Positions 31,775-46,545 are shown, counted from the stretch's first letter. The stretch is 64,000 nt of DNA from Atopsyche davidsoni (GCA_022113835.1 JAILWY010000006.1:6882001-6946000); one strand, 5' to 3'. Notes: a model not told the origin generated them from the sequence alone. A program made the numbers and translations.

Positions 31775-31953
31775 TTTTTTTATTAATGATAAGGGTAACT
31801 TTCTAAAATTTCTTCACGTTGAGCTTATTTTAGTTTTACCAACATCTGCATCTGATGATGACCAAGTCTGTCGGTTGAAACTAGTAATGCTAAAGCTAAA
31901 ATAAACTCAACGTGAAGAAATTATAAAAAGTTACCCATATCATTAATAAAAAA
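31775..31953. repeat. Inverted-repeat (foldback) element, ~58-bp arms
   Basis: The left arm 31775-31832 and right arm 31895-31953 are near-perfect reverse complements (TTTTTTATTAATGATAWGGG, TTTCTTCACGTTGAG, TTATTTTAG). The loop holds CATCTGATGATGACCAAGTC and GAAACTAGTAATGC. Downstream, ATGGATCTTC and ATGCCTTGTCC recur beside the palindrome at 61.74 kb and at 54.43 kb. Confidence 0.75.
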
Positions 31954-34900
31954 TGGATCTTCACCAAACAAATGCCTTGTCCCTCAACAAGATTGAAATT
32001 TTTTATAATAAAATATTTTATATGTATGTAATAAAAAGTCTCATTTACTGTATTATTTGGTCTGACAAACGATGCAAGTAAATAAACGGAAAAGAGAGAT
32101 AAGCAAAAACCATGTATTGCGGAAAATAATACATCGACAGAAATCACGTGTCAATGTAAAAACAGGAAAAATACATTTACTTGACTGCAATAGCGTTTAA
32201 TTTATAACAAAGCAAAATTCAAATGAAATAATAACAAAAAAAAAAATAATATGTATCTTGACTTGGTCCTACTTAATATGAATTCCGGCAAAAATTAATT
32301 CAACGAATTTTGGCATGAATATTAAAAATTACCATAAACTTGAATTCCATTGACACAAATATAACAAGTAGACTAGAAATTTTACTGAGTATTAGTATAG
32401 TAATTTTGCATGTGGCTTCAAAATAACATTGTAAGATTGATAAATATATAATATTAGTAATATATGAATAGGTATTTTGGTTTAGGTTTATCAGGCACTT
32501 ATTTTAGTGATTCTGTGAAACTCCACGACGGCCAGGCCGACAGGGGTGGAGAGAAATGACCAGAAACAGATGTGACAATCCCATGTTTTGAACCTTCCAG
32601 GAACATGAAACAATACCTCTAATTCAGAGGAAGCAAGCAGACGTGTCTCCTGTCTATTTGAGCCTATAACAACAGTTGAAGACCTGAAATATAGAAATAA
32701 ATTAAAAAATATTCGATATTTTTAGAAAAATATCTGTACCATAAACTTGAAAGATGAAAAACCAAATCTAAATTTCAAACAGGCGTATTTAATTCATACG
32801 AACTTTAAACACATGTTTTTTAGCAATATCGGTGGACTAAGAATAATTATGAATTTATCTAAAAAATATATCACATCTTAAAAGTTGCAAAGCATAGCTT
32901 GTAAAGTAGACAACAATTGTTACATATGTAGCAAATGTGATGCAATGCTCACACTGTGCCTAGTCAAAAGCAATTTGAATCAACTGAAAGATCTCAGTTG
33001 AGATATCGGTAAGCTGAGACAATTTCATAATCAAAGCGATGTTATTATAATAGGAACCGTCGCTTATGGCTGAGTTGCCAAAGCGATGACTTGCTAGGCA
33101 ACAGGTTACGGGTTCAATGATTTTGTAGCTTTGTTCTCTTCTAAATTGGAGTTTCGACACGGAATAGAATCGCTTTGTGATAAATTTCATCTATAGAAAT
33201 ACACATTGGATTAATATTTTTTTGTGTATTTTCACTGCTAAATGCCGAAATTAGTTTTCTCTTATTGTGGCAGTCATGCTTTCTTCATCCAAACGCGCAA
33301 AATCTTTTAAATGCTGTATGTTCAGAATGTCACATATTTTTCTTTATACTACACTAAGATGAGCAGGTAATAGCTTGGAAATGTTTTTTTTTTATTTTAT
33401 GAAATGTACTTTTTGTACAGCAAGAAGGAGACAGCTACTTGGAGAAGATGAGCATAATTATTAATTACTAGCAAAAAATCTGCAAAATAATTAGTAAGAA
33501 ACATAATTGCTATGTCATTATATAGTGTACGTACTGTTGTGTACTGTAATTCAATATAGTGTTTTTAATCAATTATCTCTCAGAATTAATTGCGTTTTTA
33601 TAAAGTTTAACAGCTTATCTGCAATATGAAACACACAGTCTTGAAGGATTGTTGCAACGTATTAAAAATTTTGGCGGTTGGTTATCAGACACACAAACTA
33701 AAGGTCTACAAAAAATTATCATTCGCTCCACTCATAATATCAGAATGTTACATGTAACATATTAAGCATACTAGTAAATTTGTTTTGTTAGGACAGTATT
33801 TGCGAAATACCAGAAATAGAAATGCTGAAACTTTTTTTATCAAAGTTTCTGTTGTAATAAAAAGACTGACTTATCAAGACATACTTTCAAAAATAATCGT
33901 AAATGCTCCAATCATAAAAATTCTATACAATCAAATCAACCATACACAAGCTCATGTTTTAATAAACAAATCAACAAAGATATACAATTAACTGGTTTAT
34001 AATAAATGGTATTTTCTTTTAAAATCTTTCATTAACTCGTACTAAATTCATCAATGTATTTAACTCGTGTAATAAAGGAATAAATGCAGTCATAAATACA
34101 GTTTAGGTCGGATTCAGAAACTTTCAGGTCAAATGGTCGCGACTTAGAAAGTAGGCGGTAAATAGCACCTAACTATTGTGGCTTCTTTAGAGTATGAATA
34201 AGACAAAGCCAGATAGGATGTTAAATTAATTAAATGCGCATTAACATACACATTAAGTGGCATAGATTCAGAAGATACCATATAGAATGGAAGAGGAGAA
34301 TAAAATAACTATAGATGGCATCTTAAAATACTGGGAACCTGAAAGGATGAAACCATTAAAACACAGGTTCTTTACGATAACGGTGGAGGTGAACGTATCC
34401 TAAAAACATTCGAACCTCATCGGTGAAACATCGCCGTTATAATGAAAGACGTCGATTTTTAAAATGCATGCATTAAAAAGTGGGACCGAATGAGGTTAAT
34501 GCTAGAAAATGACTGAAGGAAACAAGTCGAAAAGCACGCTACTTAATGCAGGGAAAATGAGAACAGACCGAACCTTTTATTTAACCCGACAATTTATTTC
34601 ATATTAATTTATTGAGGTACAACACGAAGTCGATTTAAACATTTAAACCTACATTTTACGAACCAACCTTTATTTTCACATCTCTCCTAAATCAATTTAC
34701 TAAATTTTAAGATGCATTTAATTTAAAAAAAAGTATTACATTAAACGCGTCTGAGTGCCTTGTGTTTCCGAAAACTGAAACAGGTAAAAGCCTAATAATT
34801 TTGCTTAATCAACCCATAGCAACAGCTATCAAAACCTACGAATATACATATTATATTTATATTTTATTTTCGACTCGAATTCTCAAGAATGTCTACTTAT

Positions 34901-36273
34901 GAAGAAATAGACAATCGAGTCAAGTACGAGCAAACTGCAATGGCCGTGAATGCCAAACGGGCCGCGAATTTCCTGAGGTGAATTCTGCACGGAATAAAGA
35001 AATCTGCGATCACGGATATGCCTAATGCCTGAGCCAATATGTTAGTCACGAGAAGCCTCAATGTCTTTGTCATCAAGTCTGCAGCCAGCGAGGTATTTGT
35101 AATTTGTACTTACCGAGCACGGAGGCAAACTTGGAAGACATATAAGTCAATGAGTGAATCACTTGATAGCTATTCCATGAAGCTTTGCAAGGTAAGCGTA
35201 GATAATGACTTATAAATAGTTTGCGAAATCGAATTGTTTGTTTCGATTGGTGGCGGTCGCATACTTCAATATACAAGCATAACAATTTAATATATTTGAT
35301 ATAGTCTTTCATGAGTTGGAAGTAAAACCGTTAATGTTTGCCTAGGTGAATACTTATATCTATGCATTTCCGGTGTACGTTTTGCGCCTTGCATTATTAT
35401 CAATTAGGCCAAATACGATAGGCAAGTACAATATCTTTCAATTCAAACAATTGTCATTGAGTTATATTATATATAGGCATATAGAATAAAAAGTTTCACT
35501 GGAAGTATAATTGTATCATTGGTTGAAGTGGTTGCTTATACTAGTAATCATATAAAGCCAACCCAAGCAGATTTAGTCAAAATACTTGAGAGGAAAGTAC
35601 AGATCGTTTACAAGTAGCAATCAGCGAAGTAGCAACGTATTTGACACCATGTTACCCATGGCTATCATTTATCTGCTTTTAAAAAATCAAAAAGATTTAT
35701 TTAGATATCATCCAGGCTGTGTATACACATTAATCAGCTAAATGACGTTTTATCCAATAGCTCACAATAAACAGAAGTGAGATCACACAAAGCATGTTTA
35801 ATATTATCAACTTTTCAGAAACCGAATTTGATAGATGTAAGCTAGAAATTTAATTAAATTGTCCTTGCCTTTATAAACGTTTGAAAATATTAATAATATG
35901 CACATTATGGATGATTTGTTTATATAACTATAAATTCTACTCGCATGCCTACATTTAAAACTAAATCCCCAGGAATGATTAATCAACCATTAAGTTTAGT
36001 ATATTTCGGTGCACGTTTCCTATAGATCCTGTCAAATTCCTTTTCCTACAAATAAGCCAAGCGTCAAGTGAAAATAGAGTTGGCAGAAGTCTCAGAGAAA
36101 ACTTCGAATCTCAGAAGAGACGCATTTTTTAAGATATCCGGCCAACTGCCAGCATGGCGCTATCAATCTTTATTTATTTTAATTATCTGTATGCGCGATC
36201 CAATTACGGTTTGGGATTTCTTGCCGTCTGTTAAGTTGACATATTAAAACTGCAATGGTAACTAAACTTTTTA
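31954..36273. other. AT-rich intronic sequence with a possible SINE trace
   Basis: 33055-33125 has a tRNA-like look (TGGCTGAGTTGCC, then GGTTACGGGTTCAAT), but the B box lacks its final CC. Nothing else supported. Confidence 0.3.
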
Positions 36274-36354
36274 ATAGCCCCATGGTCTGGTGATCAGCAT
36301 AGTTGCTTACAGACCATGGGCCCTCGAGATTGAATTCCGGTTGGAGTAATTGTG
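36274..36354 (+). mobile_element. tRNA-derived SINE head
   Basis: ATAGCCCCATGGTCTGGTGA, then TCAGCATAGTTGC, then GAGATTGAATTCCGGTTGGA has A-box-like and B-box-like parts about 45 bases apart. It resembles common lepidopteran tRNA-related SINE starts. The B box is mutated (GATTGAATTCC against GGTTCRANNCC), so transcription is unlikely. Confidence 0.45.
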
Positions 36355-37653
36355 AAAAAGTTTATTTAATGCTTTTGAAATTTATTTAAGTAATAACAAA
36401 ACAGCACCTGGGTACTAGAATTTTTATTATATCCTTATCGCAAAGTAATTGCCAGGATAGACTCCCGAAAATTTCAAACCAGACACCTGATGAGTAAAGA
36501 GGTTTTCAACTCCTCGTGCAAAGTTATTTAAATATACATCACTCATGAAGTTTCATATAAAAAAAGAAAGTTAGTGAATTGCGATAAGTGCAGTATATTA
36601 CGAGAGTAAGTTTTCCTTTGACGTAGGATTAAATACATGCAATGATAAAGTATTACGCCTGGTGGTTTTATTTTTACTAGTATGCTATTTATAATACAAA
36701 TGTCAATCATCTAAGCCGTCAATTATATAAGCTTTTTCCTATCCAATTCTCATTCCGAAAACCAAATATAATGCATAATATGATTGACATTTGAGACGCA
36801 GGCATTTTGAAAGCACTGCTATTAAAGCAATGCGAGATCTGAGCATCATCGTACTAAGTTACAATTTTTTTTAATATAATAACACTTAAAAAAAACACAA
36901 TAAGTGCCCTCTACATAGATGAACGTCAATAAATTTACTTAAGTGGATCCAGCGTTGCATTTAATATCAAGAAGATTCAGATTATATCTAGTAGATTTAA
37001 GAAATTGGGCACGTGTGCTGTAATGATATATTATACAAATTTCGTGTGAAGAGGTCACAAAATACTTCACATCGATCGCGTTTTTACGCAGTTCATAAAT
37101 ATGAACTATTTTAGCGTGAAATTTATGATTTGTCGAATTATTACTATTTATGGGTATAACTGTAAAAATAACACAATACGCTGATCTGAAAAATAACTTA
37201 CGATTAAGATGAATTTGTATAATGACGTAATTTCATAGCACAAAAAGCATACCTAGAATTTACATTGAACGATTATAAAAATAGTTTCGTGCATAGAATA
37301 TTCCGCGCAGGCTTGGTAGGCTTTTTCTTTGGTATATATGTGGCAAAACGAATCGGAGATATCATTTTCATGGCATTATTCCGGTGACAGATCGATTGCA
37401 ACGCTCGGCAACTAAAAAGAGGAGAAATGGCCGATCTCGGTACATATAATATTAGCAGGATGCGTTTCGGTCCAGCGCGTGACCGCGAGTGATGGGCACT
37501 ATCGAAAATGCGTAAACGAATTAATTATATATTAAATACACCAATAAACATAAAATACCTGCGATTTTAAATATCATATAAACGAAGAACATCCCTACCA
37601 ATTATTCTCAGATCGAAAATGTGTATGTATTATATACGAGCAGGCATCGCTAG
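36355..37653. other. AT-rich intronic sequence
   Basis: No recognisable gene or element. The 5' part of the adjacent mariner is not found here. Confidence 0.3.
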
Positions 37654-38024
37654 CGACAACAGCTGATCAATTTGTACCATGCATTGCTCGAAAAACGACC
37701 AGAATGGAATATGAGACACGAACGAATGAAATTGCAGCACGACAACGCTCCGTGCAATCGCAGTTCCATCGTCCAGGACATCATCAAAATGCTGAAATGG
37801 GATCTACTACAGCACCCGCCGTGTTCACCAGACCTAACCCCTTCCGGTTCTTGTTCCGGTCGATGGTGCGTGGCTTGGCTGGGCCACACATGGCCAATTT
37901 CGAAGAAATGTGAAATTGGTTGGATGAATGGTAACAATCCACAATCGCGTCGTTTTATCATTATTATTCATGTATTGCCAGAGAGATGGCAAAAATGCGT
38001 ACCTAGTGAGAAACAATACATTGA
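37654..38024 (+). pseudogene. mariner transposase C-terminal relict
   Basis: In frame from 37654: RQQLINLYHALLEKRPEW, then KLQHDNAPCN with the second catalytic Asp (HDNA), then LLQHPPCSPDLTPS. A frameshift at about 37848 moves the rest (RFLFRSMVRGLAGPHMANFE) to the next frame. After a stop, WLDEW and HVLPERWQKCVPSEKQYIE finish the typical mariner C-terminus. The third Asp of the DD34D triad falls in the damaged stretch and is lost. The N-terminal half and both terminal repeats are not found. A dead, 5'-truncated copy. Confidence 0.9.
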
Positions 38025-41000
38025 GAAAAAAAAATGTATTTTTCTTGAAATTTTCCATTTTTCATTGATCAAAAAACCTTAATACTCAGTTATGAATTAT
38101 ATCAAGTACCTAAAAAAAATCAAATTTTATTTGAGGGTATTTGCTAGTGTCTGTGTGTTTACAAACTTAAAATATTTTTTTTGCATAAAAATTGTTTTTT
38201 TTTTTTTTTGAGTCGATCATTCGATTATTACGATTAATTGTTCGGATTTGTTCGATTGTGCACGTCACTAGAACCCGTGGGTCGGTGTGATATGCCGATT
38301 TCGAGTCCAGAAGTTTTTGACAAAAACGCAGGCCGCTGTCGGCCCGACGGCAAAAAACACGACACCGACCTGTTACTTTCCAAATTGTCCATTATCAACC
38401 GTTATATTTACAGATTAAATTAATATCCAGAGAAACTTGCAAATGTATATTTTTTTGTGTTTTGAGATACTATGACGAATTCAACCGAAATTTTAGACAC
38501 TCGATTGTTAGCTGTATTTAAAAATGTCCGACGACCGTGACCGCTGTAACAATACTTGCGTAAGATATTTCCTGTTGTGGATTTATGACAATATGGACCG
38601 TTATTCGTTTAACGTTAATTATATTGCCGCATATAATAAAACAATATTTGCATAATTGAAAATAAGTTTATCGAAACAAATTAACATAATGTTGATATCT
38701 TGACGGAAAGCTATGATGCCGAGCCTTGTGAATTGTAAAAAAACTCTCTCCAACAAATCTTCAGTGGCAGAAAATTTAAGTATATTTTTGAGCTTTCTTA
38801 CCGGAGATATTAAAGAGCATTAAGATTATTTTTTAAATTTATTATAACTAACTAGATTGGCCTATTTCAGTCTCACAGCGTATATTCAGTTTCTGAAGCA
38901 AATTCAATAATACGATACATATTATATAATATTTACTAAACCACGGTGTCAGTCCACAGAGCTATTATGGAACTTCTGTCAGTATCCTCGAGAAATAATC
39001 TGGTTCAGTTTTAGATCGACCCGCTCGGCCTGCCAGAAGTTGACATTGCGCAAGTTGAAGAAGCTCCGCGGCCCTCTTACTGCCTCGCAAGAACAATCCG
39101 AATTACATACTTGCTTATTAAATAAGTTTGATTGTGAAATACTGAGAAAGTATCCCAGACATTAAAGTAAAATCACTCACCAGTAATAAGATTTCCGCGG
39201 CACGTTAATAAGATGACTCAACGATCTTACGTTTCAGAAGATTATTTTCCAATTGTCTCACAGCGATGTTTGGTTATTTTTTTTATTGGTTCTGATTAAC
39301 GAGGCCGTGGTTTTGACGGGGAGTCTCAAATGATATTGCACATTGTTGAAAGTACGAAGATGAATTTGTATGAATTGACCCACTTAGTAGCAACGCATAC
39401 CAACGGGCACTATTACATTCAACTGCAATTAGATCTTAGAAAGAACGTCGTGTTTAGGAAACAATTTTCAATAAGATACATTCATGATAAGGAAACAATG
39501 AACTAGGATTCTTACAGCTTCGTAGTTTAGTACAGATTGACAAATATTTTTTCAAGCAAGTGTTTTGCATATATCAAGATATCGCATATTTATTATAAGT
39601 TAAATCGTGTTTTTCTTCTATTTATTCATATTATTTACATCAAATCTAAATACCATTTTTCAAGAGAACTCCCAATGTGTGACATATATAATAAAACGAG
39701 AATACGTAGATTATTCATAGACTGTTTTAAAGAACACCTGTGTGTATTCATTTTAGTCAAAAATAAATGCACAGTAAAGAACGCTTGTACGATATATATT
39801 TTTTTTATATAAGAACGGAATTTTTACTGCTATTTTTTGGCTGAGGTGGAATATACTCGTATCTCCACCAAGTTTAATTGCCACTTTTCGCATTTTGATT
39901 GACTTTAGCATGCCTTGAAAGGTTGTTACAAACATCCGACCTAGACGGAGAATCTGAAAAGGCTTCCGGTATTTCAAACGAGAGTGGCGTTGGCCGGAAA
40001 TTAGCAAAAACAACGAGAGTACAGTACATGCAGTTTCAGATTACCAAGGGAATACTTTCAGGGCCTGCAGCTGGATGGGGTATTTGTGAGATAATTAAAG
40101 TTGTACCACCATGAAAAATTGTCATAAACAACCAGTAAATATTTATCAAATAGAGTATATACTTGACACCATAATCAGGTAAAATATTCAATACTAATAT
40201 CATGATGAAACTTTATATCCATTTCGAAAATTCCTAAGATGTTTGGAGCCAACTCTAAATCGAATTAATATCTAAACTTGCAATTAAAATATTATTAGCA
40301 TAGTATTAAAGTACCAGAGAATACACACGTGCATGCTTTGCCTAGCACAATGGGCTGTTTAAACTGAGTATTACAAGAAATTGTCCTAATTTAAAGTACC
40401 AATTGTATACGTTTTGACAATATTCTCATTTGCAATCAAAATGTATTTAAACACAAGCAGGTGGTTAAATCCCTGCTGTTTAATATAATTCTCTTCAAGA
40501 AAATCTATTAATGTGTATAATTATCAATTTTGACCAAAAGTAGGTATTAAACGTTAAATAAGTGTTGGGCGATTGATCCTTGTAGATAGTCATGGATGTT
40601 GAATATGTCTTAAAAATACGGTATTTAGTTCTCTTGGAAAAATCTTTTTTTGGGACTTTTGATAATGCAAATAATATGCATCAACATACTATCATCGACC
40701 TATATTCGTATGCCCAAGTCAACTCCACGTCATCGTCCTAAAGAACGCTTTCTGTACTGAACCAGAAACATAAACAGTCATTGTCAATTCCAAGACAAAT
40801 CCATCCGTTTCCATCACGAATACTAATTCCGTTCATCCGCCAATGGACAGCCGCGCCAGAGACAATAACTCGCCGTAAAATAATAATAAAAAAACTGTCA
40901 TCCATTGTAAAAGGTTTCCTCGCCTAAGCAAACAGAATGCTTTGAAAAGTAAATTAACAGCAAATTTTGTGGGAAGGTGATTGTTTCCTGGGCATACAAA

Positions 41001-44000
41001 AGACATAATTTTAACGGTAACCTACTCAGTGACCCGGTCTGTCACGGCGGGTTGTTTAACTGGCTAACTGGCAACGCGCATACAGGATGGTTCAAGACTC
41101 ACTGCAAGTGTTGTTTTTGATATTTTCACTTATTTACAAAACACACTCAGTGTGTGCATTTGAATATTTTCATAACGAGAAAATCTATACGATAAACTAT
41201 ACTCTCATGCAAAAATATTATTTCAATTGATAACACTGCTCACAGAAGACGCCTAATATTTAACTTAACGTAAAACTACGTTAGCAAAAATTAATACATA
41301 TTTTACAATACAAAAACACGCATAAAGAAATCAACACTTACAATACGCTTTATTTAGTTTTAAATTTATGTTTTTATAGTTCTAACGCATATCTACGAGA
41401 TATCTCATAGTAACAGGCAAGAAATCATTTTTCAGAATATATATTAATAGTATATTGTTAAAAAATATGTTCGATTTGTAAGCTTGTTATATAACCTTAT
41501 GAATATTGTCATGAGGTTGCTCTATTAGATATCGGTAAACCATTTATTTTCCTTAAATAATGTCCTCGAATACGTTGAGAATATATTAACTTTTTTCTAC
41601 TGAAACGAGAGTGAGATAAAAATTTAAAGTGAGTATATTTTTAAATTATGCAAATAATTTTGACTGTAAAGTATCACACGAACATATAATTATTAACGCA
41701 CTTTTTCACAAAATATCGACAAAAGAATATCGCAATCGCATCATCATCATCAGCTGTCTCTCCTCCATTTCATGGAACATAGTATTCCCGACTTCCAACC
41801 ACTGTAGCAAATGCCTTCCTTTCTTCCGGTCGCTTTTTTCCCCTTGTATTTTCCATGGATAATCAGCAGCCTAATTAACCTAAATCTGCCCGCAACATAA
41901 ATAGTTTTTCAATAGTGAGTCATTCAGTATGCGAGCTGTAGTCGATGATTATTTAAATAAGCTGTATTTCAAAAGTGCCCATTGTCCGGGATGAGGTGAC
42001 GTCCGACCCGGAGAAGCAGTTTGTTTTATACTGGCTGCTTTGTTCTCTGGACGCGGAATCCGATGTGGAATGGTGACATAGAAATGCGAGGGGACGGACG
42101 CGCTTGCATACCAATCACGCCAGCCAAATGTTGCCAGTTTCGAAAATAACGAATAAACAAAGTAACCTCATGTTTGGAATCTCAAATACAGGCGCCTTTA
42201 CCTCAGCGACTCGGAAGAAGCGCGAACACAACATACTTAGAAAAAACGATCACATACTGTGTTTTAAGTGTAAAAATAGAAAACACTTGTTTTGAGGAAA
42301 CTAGTGGTTTTGAATTGAAATTTCTACTGGCAGTGTAAACAAAGGTTTTACATAAAATATAACACAAGAACAGTCACCGGTCGCCATATTCTCATTCGTG
42401 TATTTATACATTGATTCATGGGCCTACAGTATGTGGGATGGTTAATCATTTAATCCAAACGGCTATTAAAAAGACAATTTCTAAACACTAAAATGTTATG
42501 AATCTCTGTAACCCATTTAACTGTGATGCTTTATGCTATAAATTTCGAGAATTTATGTTGTTGTACGTGCATTTCAAAACAATACATACACAGGCATGTG
42601 CATAATTTATAATAAAAGGGACAAAATAAGAAACATGTATATGTTATTGCATAAAATAAAAATCGCCTACATGTTATTTTTTTTTTCAATATAAAAATAG
42701 TTGCGTTAATCGCCTGATTAACACTTACCTTACTCGATTTGAAAGTTGACTTTGCGACACGATTTTTTTTATTACTTATGCACATAATTTTATTGGATAA
42801 AAACACGTTTGAAGTGAAGCTGCTTTTGCTAAGTGTGGATTTTTAAAAGTAAAAAAAAAATACCGTTCTCCTGAAGTGTCTACGCGTACTCGTTTTATTT
42901 TTTTCAATTCTTCGAAGTTTTTTCTAAAAAAAACTCGAAATATTTGCCCATCGGAATCCGCACAATTTTATGATGTTTACTTTTTATTATTCACATATTG
43001 ATCCCAAACACTTCAAGAAAATTCACAGAAAAACCTATTCATTTTTTTTTCTTTATTATTAATTCACATATTTTTAAGTCCTTAGCGTTAATGAACGGCC
43101 TAAGCTTCAGTTAACGACAAAATACCATATATGGATTGCAGACACATAAATTATCGATTTAATAAAATATTTTCTGAAAGTATTACACACCTATAAATAA
43201 TGTACTTGTTACAAAGATTTGAAATAGCACTTTATTTATTACTTTTTATATAATGTGAAACAGAAAAGTGTAAATTTTACATACACCTACCTAAAAAAAA
43301 TATTTCTTTATAATCATCAATATAACTTATGGAAATCTAGTTAAGTAGCACTGCAACATGAATATTTATCTTTGCATTTGGAAGTATTTAAAGACTTTAA
43401 AGACCATATTTTTGTAATGAAAAAGATATGATAAAAAGGACTTTAGATCAGAGCTTAAGTTTTGAGCACTCAACGTGCATTCTTAATATGGTATTAATAC
43501 CACATAGGAACAGCTTTGTTGCTAGCAGATTACGATCGTTTTTATTTGGAGGACTTTCGCCTTTCAAGAACTTCTTCAGACTGAATGGTGAAAGCGTTCA
43601 CAATAAAAATATCGTAATCAGCTTGTCTTTTAATGAATATGTAGACGCCATAGACGAACTGAACTCTTAATACACCAGCTACTCAAAATCTACGATATTA
43701 ACGATAATGACGCTGACATTTCAGATCGTAATTTTATTTTGTTATTTAGAATTTATCTATAAAAGCTTTTCATGTAATTTTTATAATTTGTGTAATTTTA
43801 TACACACATTATAAATTTGTGTTTTTTTTTAAATCAATTAAGACCACAGTGGTGTATTAGAAAAGTCAAAAATCACATACATTAGAAAGCGAATGATAAA
43901 ATAACACTTAATAAAAAATGGCCCCTGTGTGTGGGAGCCGACAATCAATTAAATTCCTTAAAACCTTAATATATTTTTCAAGATATTTTTTTATATTAAG

Positions 44001-45339
44001 TTTCTGTTAAAGGTTAAGCCCCATACAAAAGAGAACAAAGCTCTTGAGTCTCTTCCACATCCACACCTCCTACCCGAAACTGAGGCACTTATTGTTCACA
44101 AAAAAACAACGGTGCTTTTGAGATTTCTAAAACCATTTCAATATTGTCCCAAGCGAAGGCGGTCCTCGTCGATGTCGTAAAAATTCCATGCCCCATATTA
44201 TCAAAACAGATAAAATCAAACCTCTGGGAGGACCCCTCTCGGGCCGGAGTCTTAAATAGACAAATTTATGAGGGAGGACCGAATTATACTTGTTTCACGC
44301 TTCTTATTTATTACAGGTAATCCTTTGAGCGCGAAGAATAAGGATTTCCTCACGTTGGACAGTATCTTGCAGGTTTAGTCACGGATCATATTTTACAATC
44401 AAGTCTAAAGTTCTTTGAATAAAAAAATTAATTTTATTTTAGCATTAATTTTTTATCGTGATTTACTAACCCAACAGGCACCCATATAAATTATATTACA
44501 TTGAAATATATGGTTCCTTCATAGCATAAGTACATTTTATTATAGGTCGTGATTTGTGAAACCGCTACTTAGTCAATCTACACGTTTTTTAAAGTCTAAT
44601 TTTGCAATTTTATTCTAAGCAGTTATAAATTGATAATAAACGTAATAAATAGCGTACAATATCTATCAATATAATCGACAGAGTGTTTAAGAGATTGCAG
44701 ATAATCTCCGATACACCACACCTTTTTATCAAAATATTTCGCGGCGTTGCCTCGCTAAGCCGACTAAGTCGGGCAATGGCTATATTTCTTATTTAAGTTC
44801 CAAGGAAACCTGATACATTATATACAGAAGTAACTTCCACAGTACGTGCTTAAAATTGATATCGTGCCGTACTCGCTTGCAGCCGAATGGATATGTGCGA
44901 ACTCGATATGGTTTCGTATTTTTTTTGTGCACGATTTGTTTTTTCTCGAGACCCTGTCGAGGTATCAAACTCGACACCCCGGGCTAGGTATGAATCAGAT
45001 AAAGTGGTCGCCGTCTCGACTATCGCCATAACATCCGCGTAACTCTATACCAGAGCTGTTGTTTAAAACAATAAACGTATGCAAGCATGAATGCACGGAG
45101 TCGAAGTTGTTTGTGCGAGTAACTTCATACAAATGCACACTTCATCTAATGATATTCGAATTACAATGAATTATTATACTCGTTGCATTTCTGACTGCAT
45201 GTGAATTACTCAACACTTTATAGGACACGGGATGTCTTATTGAAATTCTGACAGCCAAGGTTTATACTTCAATCAAGGTCATTTACATTTCAGATAATTA
45301 ACAGTGTTTGTATTAATAATCACTCGACACTCAAGACAG
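38025..45339. other. Long AT-rich intronic stretch
   Basis: Includes a T-run at 38195-38208 and short chance ORFs (39537-39812, 43428-43670). A small GGTCGGTGT / ACACCGACC inverted pair near 38281 and 38362 encloses about 75 bases. No gene supported. Confidence 0.35.
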
Positions 45340-45595
45340 CTACTATGCGAAGAATTGAGGCGTTTTCAATAGGAGAATCCATGTCACAAATGAAAGAGTC
45401 TTGCACATAATGCGAAAAGAAAGGAAACTCTTGACGTTGGTAAAGAAGCAGAAGGTCTCCTATTTTGGCCACATTTTTCGTTACAATAAATATAGCATCC
45501 TCCAGCTGATTGTCCAAAGAAAAATCGAAGAAAAAAGGGGTTTCGAGGAAATGGTCGCCAACCTTCTATGAGGAGAGGCATCAGAAGAAGAAGTT
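45340..45595 (+). pseudogene. Non-LTR retrotransposon ORF2 C-terminal fragment
   Basis: One frame is open through NERVLHIMRKERKLLTLVKK, then VSYFGHIFRYNKYSILQLIV, then QRKIEEKRGFEEMVANLL and stop. The order K-E-R, Y-F/L-G-H, R-x-x-K-Y, L-Q-L-I, K-I-E-x-K-R-G is the usual C-terminal signature of many insect LINE ORF2 proteins. The conserved RRKxSWL segment normally after KRG is deleted. The tail GAGGAGAGGCATCAGAAGAA and a GAAGAAG run marks the 3' end. Flanks are not defined. Confidence 0.75.
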
Positions 45596-46464
45596 AGGTT
45601 TATTAAAATATTTATTTGAGCATTTCATCAAAAAATATTTAAGTATACTTGCGTTCAACGCGATCGATTTTAGGGTCATGAAAACATGATGGGCACTCTA
45701 AATATTTTATAGCTTATTAATGAATTGATTTATTTTTTATGATTTGGAAAATTATATTAAAATAAATGCTTTTCATACTACTACATCGAAATTTAATAAC
45801 AAAAGTTTACTTTAAAAATACATTCGATAGAATTAAAAACTGTTATATAACAGAACACGTATTGTTCTGTAAAGAGTTAAGAAACGATAATGTAAAAAAT
45901 ATTATATAATGATGATTCAAACACACTGACGGCTATACGTATACGAGTTAATATATGAGTTGGTAAATAAACTCTCGTGTTTAAAATTCTATAAATCAGA
46001 AGATTATATGATAGTTAGCAAGTTAGTGTGCAAGACACGTCCTAAGGATACTTCTCCTGACATGTTTAATCATAAATTTCCCAAGAATTCATAATGTTGG
46101 CAGTATTTTTAAAACTTCTTCTAGTTATTTCCAGGTGACGACTATTTCCTAGAAGCGATACTCGACTAAGCATACAAAAAGTAAACGAATTTAAATACTA
46201 AATATATAAAGTGGTTCCTATACATTTTATCAGCATCGAATAAATATCAATACTAATCTATTGATAATGTCGTTACGAGAATTTGGAATTTATAATTATA
46301 TTGTATTGACATTATAAAAACATCTGATAATTTATTTATGTAAATGGTCATAATATATTTTTATTATTTTAATACTTATAACAATATTGAGGTTATAATT
46401 CGTTATTAATGCATAATATTTTACCTGCTACTTGGTGTATTAAATGTTTGATGGAATGATTTTT
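45596..46464. other. AT-rich intronic sequence
   Basis: I see nothing supported here. Confidence 0.3.
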
Positions 46465-46545
46465 ATTACTTCCACCCGGATTCGAACACCAGAACTAGCA
46501 AGTGCGCTAGCCACCAGACGACGAGACGTTTTCTAGTTATAGAGA
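46465..46545 (-). mobile_element. tRNA-derived SINE head (minus strand)
   Basis: The reverse complement reads GTCTGGTGGCTAGCGCACTT, then GTTCTGGTGTTCGAATCCGG. It has a near-canonical A box (TGGCTAGCGC) and B box (GTTCGAATCC) at tRNA-like spacing. The acceptor stem does not close, so I call it a SINE remnant rather than a tRNA gene. Confidence 0.55.
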
